Shown one piece after another: positions 47,222 to 56,662 of a stretch of 64,000 bases of DNA. A program made the translations under genes and the position numbers. Where the stretch lies: positions 120,031,781-120,095,780 of the forward strand of contig NC_061120.1 in the NCBI RefSeq assembly GCF_002878395.1. Direction: 5' to 3'. Numbering within the stretch: the first letter of the stretch is position 1; each line of letters begins with the position of its first letter. The notes under the pieces were generated by a model. It was given only the letters and a program-made list of their open reading frames with translations. It searched no databases and was not told where the DNA came from. This DNA is from Capsicum annuum. Its lineage: Eukaryota; Streptophyta; Magnoliopsida; Solanales; Solanaceae.

Positions 47222-47580
47222 GGTCACAAAATGCTAGCACCATTCAGGTTGTATCATTTATGAGTTCCACTTAGCAAATTCAATTGCAAGAAGGGTTGAG
47301 TCCTATTCGTTATCCATTAGTTTCTCAACCTAAGTGGATAGATTATCCTCTAATTGTCTCAAACTCAAAGGATGCATTGTTCTTTAAACCCATTTCTTAT
47401 GTAAGCTAATCCTGTTAGGGCATTTGCCCTTACTCTAAAGGTTAAAGCCCTTAGAATTCATGTAAACACTTTCTTTTCCTAACAAGCACTTTCCTTTCAG
47501 ACAAGTGATATTCTTGGACTTACTCTTCAAGTTTGAAACCAAAAAAAGTCATGAGATTGAAGAAAGGTTTATACAATATC
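47222..47580. other. Unassigned stretch between LTR remnants
   Basis: I recognise no motif on either strand. It lies at the broken edge of H's 5' LTR and may contain deletion-junction sequence. Confidence 0.4.
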
Positions 47581-48560
47581 ATTTAATCATGGAACTTAAT
47601 TTGATTCCCAACCCATGGATGTGTTTCACATTAAGGATCCCATAACCCTAGTTATGGGATCTTAGCCACAATATTCCATAGAATAAGAAGAAGTAATTCT
47701 TGTATTATTCATAAATTAGATTAAGAATTTACTTACAAAGAATCCCAAGAATCAGTTCTTGAATCTTCAATAATCAATGTTCAATGATAAATTCCTCCAA
47801 GATCTAAAGAATCCCCAAAGTACTAGATCACAGAGAGTTTCTATAGAAGATAAAACTTGTAGAAGATAAAAGATGCGTTCTTAACCCTAAAATTTGGTAT
47901 TTATATGTTCCCTGATAAAAAAGGAATTTAAAATTTAAAAGCAAAAAAGCCGCATCCCAGTTGACGATCCATATGGTGGTCCATCAAAGTGCTGACGGTC
48001 CACTATCTATTCCGTCACTTATTTCTTCCAAATCACAGTTTCTAGATAAGACCTGACGGTGATACTGGCGGTCCGTCGCAAGACTGACGGTCCACTATAT
48101 TGAACGTCACTAAGTCCCTCTGAAAGGTGGTTTCTAGATAAGGATTGATGGTCCATCTGGCTGTCCATCGCAAGGATGACGGTCCGCCATGTTGATCGTC
48201 ACTAAGTCCTTCAGAGAGGTGGTTCTGGATAAGATTTGACGGTCCATCTGGTGGTTCGTTGCGTGGATGACGGTCCGCCATGTTGATCGTCATGAAATCC
48301 TTCTGAGAGGTGGTTTCTGGATAAGGGTTGACGGTCCACCAGGTGGTCTATCACATGGCTGAAGATCCTCCACGTGGTCCATCACTCAATTCATTAGCAT
48401 GCCATGTTCTTGTTCACCTTGACGGTATACCAGGTTGTCTGTCGCAAGACTGAAGGTCCACCATATTGACCATCAAACTCACATTTCTGCTACTTTTTCC
48501 AACTTTCTTCTGTGGTTATCTCCTTTCACTGGAAACACTAAAAACTTTATTAAATAACAC
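47580..48560 (-). repeat. LTR fragment I (minus strand)
   Basis: On the minus strand a promoter-like CATATAAATACC (47908-47897) is followed by a leader AAGAACGCATCTTTTATC and ACCCTA-type words, as in Tekay LTRs. Upstream of it (higher coordinates) is the GACGGTCC minisatellite. The order of repeat array, TATA box and leader matches the U3-R layout of LTRs B and C. Neither end could be fixed, so this is a fragment or an unresolved solo LTR. Confidence 0.55.
47955..48500 (-). repeat. 92-bp minisatellite with GACGGTCC words
   Basis: GATAAG marks successive units at 48045, 48137, 48228 and 48320, giving a period of 92, 91 and 92 bases. Partial units extend to about 47955 and 48500, so there are nearly six. 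Each unit contains two GACGGTCC(G)-type words and a GATCGTCA-type word. The minus-strand open frame 48042-48293 is only the repeat read through. Confidence 0.9.
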
Positions 48561-50708
48561 TTTGGTTTCTTGAAAACATACAATTTTCCTAAGAAAATGA
48601 TGCTAACTATTTCGTAAGATACCGGAACTTCACCAATCGAGTCTAACCATATCACACCAACTATCCATACCATTCCAAACCATTTAGAAAATATCAAAAC
48701 ATGATATGATAATCAAACCTAAAAGTAATACGATGGAACAGTGAGAAATTATGTCTGATGATTCTAGACTCCCAACTTATTCCCATGCCAAGGCTGATAC
48801 CAATACTGATTCTGCCCATACCAACCACCAGAAGTACCACAAAACCTCTATCCAAAAGAATACAAATATTTGGTTGGGACATGTCCCCAATCATGGAAAA
48901 AACTAATATTTGAAAATAAAGTAAAAAGTCTAAGAACATCAAACATGAAATGATGCCTTTTGAAAGGATAGAAGCTCACCCCTTCAGTCCAATAAGCTAA
49001 CCCCGAATTAAGTACTATGAAGGAGGAGTCGAACGGTCGGTTCCTATATAGCATGGGTATATAGCCGTCAGTAGATGGGTTAGTGGGTGAACACTAGCAT
49101 GAAACTTGAGATAAGGATAAGGTAATTCCAATTATCAAAACCATGTGAAAACCATTCAACACAAACAACCATACATATATATAAGTGCTGGGAAAAGGGA
49201 CCGGGTTTAGCATGCCATTAAAACCTTTACCTTGGTTGTATAGCTTAGCCGTCCTACCACCCACGGGCCATATGGGTTCATCTCCTCCTGTTGAAAGGGT
49301 CCCAGTACATGTAGCCACACGACCAGGCTAAATCCCTGGGATGACTACTACATTCCTCCAATATAAATGTGAAACGTGGCCATCGAAGACCCCTCATATC
49401 GGCAAATATGAGTTTCCAATTTTGATCCCCCGAGGATCGCCAACTTCCACTGCTTAGCTTACACTTTCCTCCATTAATACCCATTAAAACAAAGTCCAAA
49501 CAATCCATTTATCCTTTTAATAACCAAGGCAATTTAATAAGCCAGTGGTATCGTCATACCACCATACTTGCAAGCATTATCCATAGCCAAACCATTTAGA
49601 TTAAGGGGACATTCAAGTGCCCTATCATTAGCCATATTAAACCTTTTGGGAGACTACCATGTTCTCCACAAACATAACATAGACATTAACCTTTGTAAAC
49701 CATTGAAAAATATTTAAGGCTTCAAATATAAGTTGAAAACAAGCAAAAGTACCATTAAAATTAATCAATGCAATAAACATATCTTTATAAATATTTTTTC
49801 GAACACCTTGGAGGCATAATATAACCAAAACCAAATTCCATTACTATTAAACTATAACCATGAAATTCAATTATCCAAAACCACCCTTAATGCATAGAAA
49901 ACATAACACCATAGGAAACCATAACCAATCATTTAACATCAAAACCCCCCAAATCAATAGTTGAAAGCCATAATCATACAAGAGTAAAACCATGAAATCA
50001 ATCATGTAACCATGCCTTTAATTTAAATTACAATTATGGAAGAGAATCATGCCTTAAACTGAGAAGATTGATGGAAAGAATTCACCAAGACAAGCCCCAA
50101 AGTAATCCCTTAGTTGAAACCCTAGTTCTTTATCCCAAAAGCTCTTCAGAGAATTATCATATATTTAGGAAGAGTTTCTAAGTGTTTAAGAGTAAAATAA
50201 TAAGGTAAATAACCTCTTAAGTGTATTGCAAGTCGTGTATCCTTCTTAGGGTAAGTAGGAAAATGTCTAATACCCCCACTTAAATCCCATTAAACCCTGA
50301 CACAGGGTTATAACTGACCTCCTTATGAGTCGTAACCTTCTTTGAGATTGATACCCCCCTGATGGTAACCAAGCCTTAATCATGGATCAGACACTGTCCA
50401 GTATACGACTCATCCACCAAACTAATAACCTCAGAATATGATCTATATCCCTAGAAGAATGTAACAACAAGAGGATCAAAAACTGTCCACTTTACAGTCA
50501 CCTATACGAATCGTATCCAACCTTACGAAACTCACCCCTAAGTTGTATCCATTCTAGTGACCAAAACCATCCCACCAACTAACACTGGTTAGCTTATGAT
50601 AGGACTTCATACTCGTACCCCAACATATAGCTAGTACCATCAGTAGTATTGGGTCTGAAGAATTGGATTCCAGGAAATTTCCCAAGGGTACAAACTTGAG
50701 ATGCTTTA
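48560..50708 (-). repeat. Element G 3' LTR
   Basis: The minus-strand start is TAAAGCATCTCAAG at 50708, after the PPT. U3 (50320-50550) has TACGACTCATAAGG and TACGAATCGTATCC-type words. Features shared with A's LTR are the hairpin CTCATAT/ATATGAG (49393-49412) and the GGGACATGTCCC palindrome (48876-48887). The far end is uncertain: the true LTR terminus seen at 56050 (TGACATCGCCC) is not found at the left, so the last part is missing or replaced. Confidence 0.72.
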
Positions 50709-50741
50709 GTCTCCCCCACTAGGAACATACATCCTCGAATG
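50709..50741 (-). other. Element G polypurine tract and adjoining hairpin
   Basis: On the minus strand CATTCGAGGATGTATG (50741-50726) is followed by TTCCTAGTGGGGGAGAC. The run GTGGGGGAGA (50720-50711) is the plus-strand primer tract. Layout and words match B, D, F and H. Confidence 0.83.
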
Positions 50742-50889
50742 ATGGATAAGGTAGGGGTAACCACACACAGAGACATTTGCATTATCAAACATCCCTTTAA
50801 CAAAGTTTGAAAATAAAGAGGCAAAGATGTTAATCTTTTCTTTAACTAACTTGGAAAATAAAGATATGTTCAAGACACATACCTTCCGC

Positions 50890-52640
50890 ATGAATCCCAG
50901 GAGCAGAAAATAAATACGGATACTTAGACTTCATGTCCTCCTTTGCTTCCCACATGGCCTCTTCCACCTTGTGGTTCCGGCATTGAACCTTAGCCAAAGA
51001 CACACCCTTGGTCTGCAATTGATTCTCTTACGTATCCAATATCTCAATTGGGACCTCTTCATAAGACAAAGAATCCGAGATATCCAACCCCTCCAAAGGA
51101 ATAATCAAAGACGGATCACCAATGCACTTCCTCAACATAGAAACATAGAATATCGAATGAACTAAACTCAAGATAGATGGCAAATCTAACTCATACACAA
51201 TATTGCCCGCTCTTTAAAAAATCTCATAAGGACCAATGGATCGAGGAATGAGCTTTCCCTTTTTGCCAAACCACACTACTCCCTTTATAGGAGAAACCTT
51301 AAGAAAAACCTTATCCCCAACTACAAACTCCAAGTCTCTATGCCTAACATCTGCATAGAACTTTGGACGACTTTGGGCAGCCTTGGGCCTATCCCAAATC
51401 ACCTTCACCTTTTCAGTAGCTTGATGCACTAAATCCGTACCAAACAAATTAGCCTCGTCAACCTCAAACCAACCAATAGAAGATCTACACCTCTTACCAT
51501 ACAAACCTTAAGGAAAACCTTATCCCCAACTGCAAACTCCAAGTCTCTATGCCTAACATCTGCATGGAACTTTGGACGACTTTGGGCAGCCTTGGGCCTA
51601 TCCCAAATCACCTTCACCTTTTCAGTAGCTTGATGCACCAAATCCGTACCAAACAAATTAGCCTCGTCGAGCTCAAACCAACCAATAGGAGATCTACACC
51701 TCTTACCATACAACGCCTTAAAAAGAGATATACCAATACTCTTATGATAGATATTATTGTAAGCAAACTCTACCAAAGGTAGATTCTCCACCCAACTACC
51801 ACCATAATCAATCACACAGGCTCAAAGCATATCTGCCAATGTCTAAATAGTTCTTTTTGTTGTCCCATCTGAATGCGGGTGGAAAGCAATACTCAAACTC
51901 ACCTTAGTCCCCAACCCTTTCTGGAAGGACCACCAGAAGTGGGACATAAACTGAGTACTCCGATAGAAAATAATCAAAATAGGCACACTATGCAGTTTCA
52001 CAATATCTTGAAGATAAAGCTTTGCATAATACTCCGCCAAAAAGTTAGTTTGCAAAAGCAAAAAATTAGTTTGCAAAAGCAAAAAATGTGCAAACTTTAT
52101 CATCCTATCCACTATTACCTAAATTGAATCAAATTGGTTTTGAGACCGACGAAGACCGATGATGAAATCCATATTGATCTCCTCCCACTTTCATTCAGGA
52201 AACTTAATTTCTTTAAATAACATACCAGGCCTCATGTCCTCAACCTTAACTTGTTGATACACCATGCACTTGGACACAAAATCAACCACGTCCCGCTTAA
52301 TGCCACTTTACTAATAGATCTCTTTAATATCATGTATATCTTAGTAGAACTAAGATGAACAACACAGCGCAACTTGTGTGCCTCAGCCAAGATCTTTTGC
52401 CACAAACTATTTACATCAGGAATATACAACCTCCCTTGGTACCGCAAAGTACCATCACCGCTAATCTCAAAATCTTCCACCTTTTTCCCACCAATGCTAC
52501 CCTTGATTTTCATCAAGGGAGAATACAACACTTGCTTCTCTTTAATATCTGTAGCAAGAGATAATCTAACCACTTCTTACACCATTACACCACCATTCTT
52601 GGAGTCTAATAGATGAACCCCAAGATTTCCCAAACGGTGA
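50890..52640 (-). pseudogene. Element G integrase with chromodomain-like tail (broken)
   Basis: From the right: a zinc-region remnant (LRCVVHLSSTKIYMILKRSI, near 52360), then DRMIKFAHFLLLQTNFL (52112), STQFMSHFWWSFQKGLGTKV (second Asp region decayed), IDYGGSWVENLPLVEFAYNN (51815), YGKRCRSPIGWFELDEANLF and DLEFAVGDKVFLKV. The GPD/Y region continues to 51214, and a tail at about 51170-50900 reads EEVPIEIL and EEAMWEAKEDMKSKYPYLF, a clear chromodomain end. A 209-bp tandem duplication and a 21-bp duplication interrupt it. Confidence 0.87.
51294..51711 (-). repeat. 209-bp tandem duplication inside element G integrase
   Basis: Bases 51294-51502 and 51503-51711 are near-identical direct repeats covering YGKRCRSPIGWFE to GDKVFLKV. 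The few differences include Y/H and D/L codons. Because 209 is not a multiple of three, reading through the junction shifts the frame (the upstream frame ends KVCMVRGVDLLLVGL). Confidence 0.95.
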
Positions 52641-52649
52641 ATATCCTTT

Positions 52650-53160
52650 ACCAATTCTTACTTCTCTTCTTCCATATGAGCCAAAATACCCATGAACAAC
52701 TTGCAAAGAGCATCAGTAACCACGTTAGCTTTACCTGGGTGGTAGTAACAACCCATATCATAGTCCTTGAGAAACTCAATCTATCTCCTCTACCTGAGAT
52801 TAAGCTCCTTCTATGAGTACATACTTCAAACTCTTGAGATCAGAAAACATATCCACATAAACACCATACAAATAGTGCTGCCATATCTTCAAAGAAAACA
52901 CAATGGCCAATAACTCCAATTCATGAGTAGGATAGTTCCTCTCATGCACCTTTAATTTCCTGGAAGAATAGGCTATCACATTCCTATGTTGCATCAACAC
53001 ACAACAAAGACCAACCCTAGATGCATCACAATAAACCACGAATCTATCATTGCCTTCCGACAAGGTCGGAACTACAGCTGAAGTCAACTTATCCTTCAAT
53101 TTATCAAAACTCCCCTCACACGCATTCAACTAAGAAAATTTAACCTTATTCTGAGTAAAC
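52650..53160 (-). pseudogene. Element G RNase H
   Basis: The open frame 53129-52800 reads [56 protein letters not shown] and [14 protein letters not shown]. The three early catalytic residues (D in YCDAS, E in HELEL, D in FSDLK) are intact. The final part toward 52650 is broken. It would degrade RNA in the RNA/DNA hybrid. Confidence 0.87.
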
Positions 53161-53169
53161 TTAGTCAAA

Positions 53170-54010
53170 GGAGTAGCTATCGATGAGAAACTCTCCACAA
53201 ATCGCCTATAGTACCCTGCTAAATCAAAGGAGCTCTGAATATTGGATAGAGTCATAGGTCTAGTGTACTTCTTCAACACAGCAACCTTCTATGGATCAAC
53301 TATAATCCCTTCACTAGAAATGATATGACCCAGGAAAGTTAAGGTATTCAACCAAAACTCATACTTAGAGAACTTATAATATAACCATTGTTCCATTAAG
53401 GTCTGCAATACTATACAGAGGTGATTAGAACGATCCACCTCACTTTTCTAATACACTAGAATATCATCAATAAACACAATAATGAAGAGGTCCAAATACT
53501 GCCAAAACACATTGTTCACCAAATCCATAAATGTTGTCATGATATTTTTCAATCCAAAGGACATCACCAAAAACTCATAATGCCCATACCGAGTGCGAGA
53601 AGCTATCTTAAGGATATCCACCTTCCTAATATTCAATTGATGGTACCCATACCGAAGATCTATTGCAGAAAAGAACTTGTCATCTTGCAAGTAGCTAAAC
53701 AAATCTTCTATTCAAGGAAGAGGATATTTGTTCTTGACCATTACCTTATTCAATTGTCTGTAGTCGATGCACATACGAAGAGAACCAGTTTTTTGCAGAT
53801 GAACAACACCAGTGCACCCTATAGAGAAATGCTAGGACGAATAAACCCTTTGTCTAAAAGATCCATAATTTGCTCCTTAAGTTCCCTTAACTAAGCTGGA
53901 GCCATTCTATACGGAGGAATAGAAATTCAACGAGTGTCTGGAAGAAAATCAATACCAAACTCTACTTTTCTATCTGGAGGAACACCTGGAAGATCATCCA
54001 AAAAGACCTC
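53170..54010 (-). pseudogene. Element G reverse transcriptase
   Basis: From the right, PPDRKVEFGIDFLPDTR-like codons (near 53980-53930), then MAPA and [16 protein letters not shown] in mixed frames, [20 protein letters not shown] (53780-53720), then the open frame 53702-53448 with [40 protein letters not shown] and FIDDILVY (catalytic pair at 53463-53474). The polymerase aspartates are present. Stops at 53714 and elsewhere break the gene. Confidence 0.87.
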
Positions 54011-54119
54011 TAGAAACTAATTAACTACCAAAACTTACTATAATGAAGGAATTTCTGAGTTAGAATCTTTAATGTGGACCAAGTGATAAAGACAACCCTT
54101 AGAGATTAACCTCTGATCT

Positions 54120-54520
54120 CTAAAATACAAAATAAATTTCCCCCTTAGTGCTAAGGAACAACCTTCCCATTATATTTCCAGCTCACCAGAGAACCAAAAG
54201 ATGACCCTACGAGTTCGACAATCCAAATTTACATAACAATAATGCAACTAATCTATTCCCAATATTACTTCAATATTTATCGTACTTAAGTCAAATAGAT
54301 CCAAAAAAGTTTCCTTACCTCTCACAGATATCACACACCCCCTATAGACCTGTTTAGTAATGACCTAATATCCTACCAAGGTAGAAATAGAAAATGGATC
54401 TGTAATAATCTTCAGATCAAAACCAAAAGATGCATCTACATAAAGAGTTAAATACGAAAGGGTAAAACCTGAATCAAGCAAACAATATATATCACGAGAG
54501 AAAAATTATAATATACTAGT
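54120..54520 (-). pseudogene. Element G aspartic protease
   Basis: LLDSGFTLSYLTLYVD (around 54480-54430) carries an intact D-S-G active site, with L-D-S-G at 54478-54467. Toward lower coordinates come GCVISVRGKETFLDLFDLST and a decayed ILGMDW region (near 54250). It cuts the polyprotein and lies between the zinc knuckle and RT. Confidence 0.77.
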
Positions 54521-54679
54521 AATTACATCAGGCAATGCATTAGATTCCTGATAGGACACTAAATTATACAACCTATTTTGACCACCACTAGAACCAAAAG
54601 AAGTAAAAGAAGTAGATGCAACATCGCCAGGTGTAGGAATAGAAGATAAAGCCACCAAAATCTTATTTGCCCCCGTAGA

Positions 54680-55838
54680 AACCTTGACAGATGAACAATC
54701 CCTGAGATGATGGCCTACTTTGCCACACTTGAAGCATTTATCACATCTCTTCTTAATGAATCCCTGATGATGATGACCGCAAAATCCATAAGGAGGATGT
54801 GAATAAACAGACCAACCTTCACTTGCCCGAGACTAGGCTCTCTACGTCTGAGAATTATCACCACCATGATGAAGCCTGTTGCTCGACTATTGGTTGTAAA
54901 GAGCACTGGAAGTAGAGAAGGAACCAGAACTCTCCTACTTCTTTTTTTGCCACTTCCCACTATTTTGACCACCCTGAGACTAGCCACTTCTATGATCAAA
55001 AAACATGTCACGCTTACCCTACCTGTCTCCATATTCCACCTACCTTCTCTTCTTATTCTCAACTTGCTATATATGAACAGTTAGCCTCGATATATCCATA
55101 TCCTTCATGAGCAAAATAGCCTTACTTTCCAGAATTAGATCTTGTTTTAGCCTAGAACCAAACTTCCTCATACTCGGCCTTGTATCATCCACCAAATCAT
55201 GAGCATACCTTGATAGCTGATGGAACTTTAAAGTATACTCCTTCACAAAAATTATCCCTTGGTTGAGGTTCACAAACTCCTCCATCTTAGCTTCCCTTAA
55301 CTATTGAGGAAAGAACCGATCCATGGAGGCATTAGAAAAGGCCTCCCACAGACCATCCTCTTCTATAACACCCTTATATCTATCCCACTCTTCATACCAT
55401 AAATAAGCAACCTCTTTGAGATGATAAGCTGTAAAGTTTACTCCTTCCATATTAGTAGCCCTTATTACCCAAAAGATCTTCTCTAACCATCTTATCAATA
55501 AAGCCCTGTGGGTCTTTCTTTAACTTTAATAAAAGTCAGAGGACCTATCTTCATAAACTATCTAAGCTTAGCAGCCTCAGCAGGCATAATGTTATTCGTA
55601 CCCCACTTGGCCTAAGCAGCAAATAGTTGGGAAATAGCATGCATAAACTGACGAAACTCTACATTCATCACATTACCTTGAGGGACCTAAGGAGCAGTAG
55701 GAGAAATAGAAGGAACTTTGGTATAATCAAGAATAGGACCATGAGATCAAAGATAAACCCTAAGAGTAGAACGTGCTCCCTCAGCATCACTTCTAGATGG
55801 GGCAAAGAATTTCCTTGTGTTCCAAATCTAGGAGGCAT
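54680..55838 (-). pseudogene. gag: Element G gag (broken)
   Basis: The start at 55838 reads MPPRFGTQGNS. The capsid core includes RATNMEGVNFTAYHLKEVAY (55460-55390), WYEEWDRYKGV and MEEFVNLNQGIIFVKEYTLK (from 55285), LSRYAHDLVDD and ILLMKDMDISRLTV. The zinc knuckle CFKCGKVGHHLRDC (54736-54695) is intact with all four ligands, unlike those in A, B, E and F. Stops near 55300 and frameshifts in the N-terminal third break the gene. Confidence 0.87.
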
Positions 55839-56048
55839 AATCTGAAAGATAAAAAACATAAGGATTAAAGGAGATTCCAAGACTGAGAAGTCAAGCTTGA
55901 AGAAAGAACACCAAGAAAGTAAAATATTCCTAAATGTCTTATAGCCTCTCCCTAATGAGTGTGGCGAACTAAACACCCCTAAAAGAGAATCTACTCAACA
56001 TGGATTTTTAGACTCCCAATGAACCATGAACCAGGCTCTAATACCAAC
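55839..56048 (-). other. Element G leader and primer binding site
   Basis: GTTGGTATTAGAGC (minus strand, 56048-56035) is a tRNA-iMet primer site with one change. The leader that follows, with AGTAGATTCTCTTTTAGG and GTTTAGTTCGCCACAC, corresponds to the leader of element A. Confidence 0.82.
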
Positions 56049-56049
56049 T

Positions 56050-56165
56050 TGACATCGCCCGAATTGGAGCGTTATCTTAATAGGTATCCCAAGTCCAACC
56101 GAGATCGGGGACCACCCCCTTACACCAACCCATAAAGATTGTAGTTCCATGCGTTAATTGAATAT
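56050..56165 (-). repeat. Element G 5' LTR remnant, 116 bases
   Basis: It starts (plus strand) TGACATCGCCCG and includes AGGTATCCCAAG and GACCACCCCC, found in the same order at 11225-11270 in A's LTR. It breaks off at about 56165, where plus-strand element H sequence begins, so no target duplication survives. Confidence 0.8.
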
Positions 56166-56460
56166 TCTATTAAAGTTAATTATAGTTCACCTAGTGTTCC
56201 ATGTTTCAATGCTTAAGAAGCGCATTAGAAATCCTTTCTTAGTATTTTCCCTAAAAAGTATTAGAGTCAACGATAACTTTTAAATGAGGAGGTTCCTATT
56301 GAGGTGATTGAAAAGTAGGTTCGAAGACTAAGAAATAAGAAAATAGTGTTGGTAAAAGTTATTTGCAGAAACTAGTTGGTTGAAGGGGCAACTTGGGAAG
56401 CTGGAGGAAATATTATGACAAAGTATCCTCCTTTTTTTCCTCTTGTTCTATTCCTAACTA
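56166..56460 (+). pseudogene. Element H integrase C-terminus and chromodomain-like tail
   Basis: It matches F at 38190-38460 nearly word for word: TCACCTAG-GTTC-ATGTTT, then frames giving EEVPIEVIEK and VEGATWEAGGNIMTKYPPFF. Only this last fragment of H's pol survives. It shows H was a chromodomain gypsy element like F. Confidence 0.82.
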
Positions 56461-56628
56461 ATATATAGTTTTATTTCAAGCAAATTCTTTCTCCTTAAGT
56501 CCATCTAAGTATTACTATATTGTATTTTATGTTGTGAGAAATTAAATCCTTGTGGTAGTGATGAGTTTGGGTGTAAATCCAGTGTGAAGGTGTTGACTAT
56601 TGTTCAAATCTCTATCCTAAATGACTCA

Positions 56629-56662
56629 CATTCGACAACGAATGTTTCCACTAGGGAGATAT
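56629..56662 (+). other. Element H PPT-side hairpin and polypurine tract
   Basis: CATTCGACAACGAATG (56629-56644) has a perfect 6-base stem, CATTCG/CGAATG, around ACAA. The tract CACTAGGGAGATAT follows and the LTR starts TGTAATAC at 56663. Confidence 0.82.

Larger units (their letters stand above)
48560..56165 (-). mobile_element. Element G: Del/Tekay-type gypsy retrotransposon, minus strand
   Basis: Reading right to left, G has a 116-base remnant of the 5' LTR, a primer site (56048-56035), leader, gag (from 55838), protease, RT, RNase H, integrase with chromodomain-like tail, PPT (50720-50711) and a 3' LTR from 50708. The RT, RNase H and protease catalytic residues and the gag zinc knuckle are intact, so G is the best-preserved coding element here. 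Stops, shifts and a 209-bp duplication in integrase still disable it. It belongs to the same family as A and interrupts H. Confidence 0.88.

Noticed and set aside
47955..48500. Regular 92-bp repeats as a CRISPR-like array
   Set aside because: The repeats are continuous without unique spacers and lie in a eukaryotic LTR. This is a minisatellite.
48694..49508. Several minus-strand frames of 68-82 codons as small proteins
   Set aside because: They lie inside element G's LTR and are not conserved in the related LTR of element A.
56165..56170. Target duplication for element G
   Set aside because: Both outer ends of G's LTRs are truncated, so no matching 5-base pair can be claimed.
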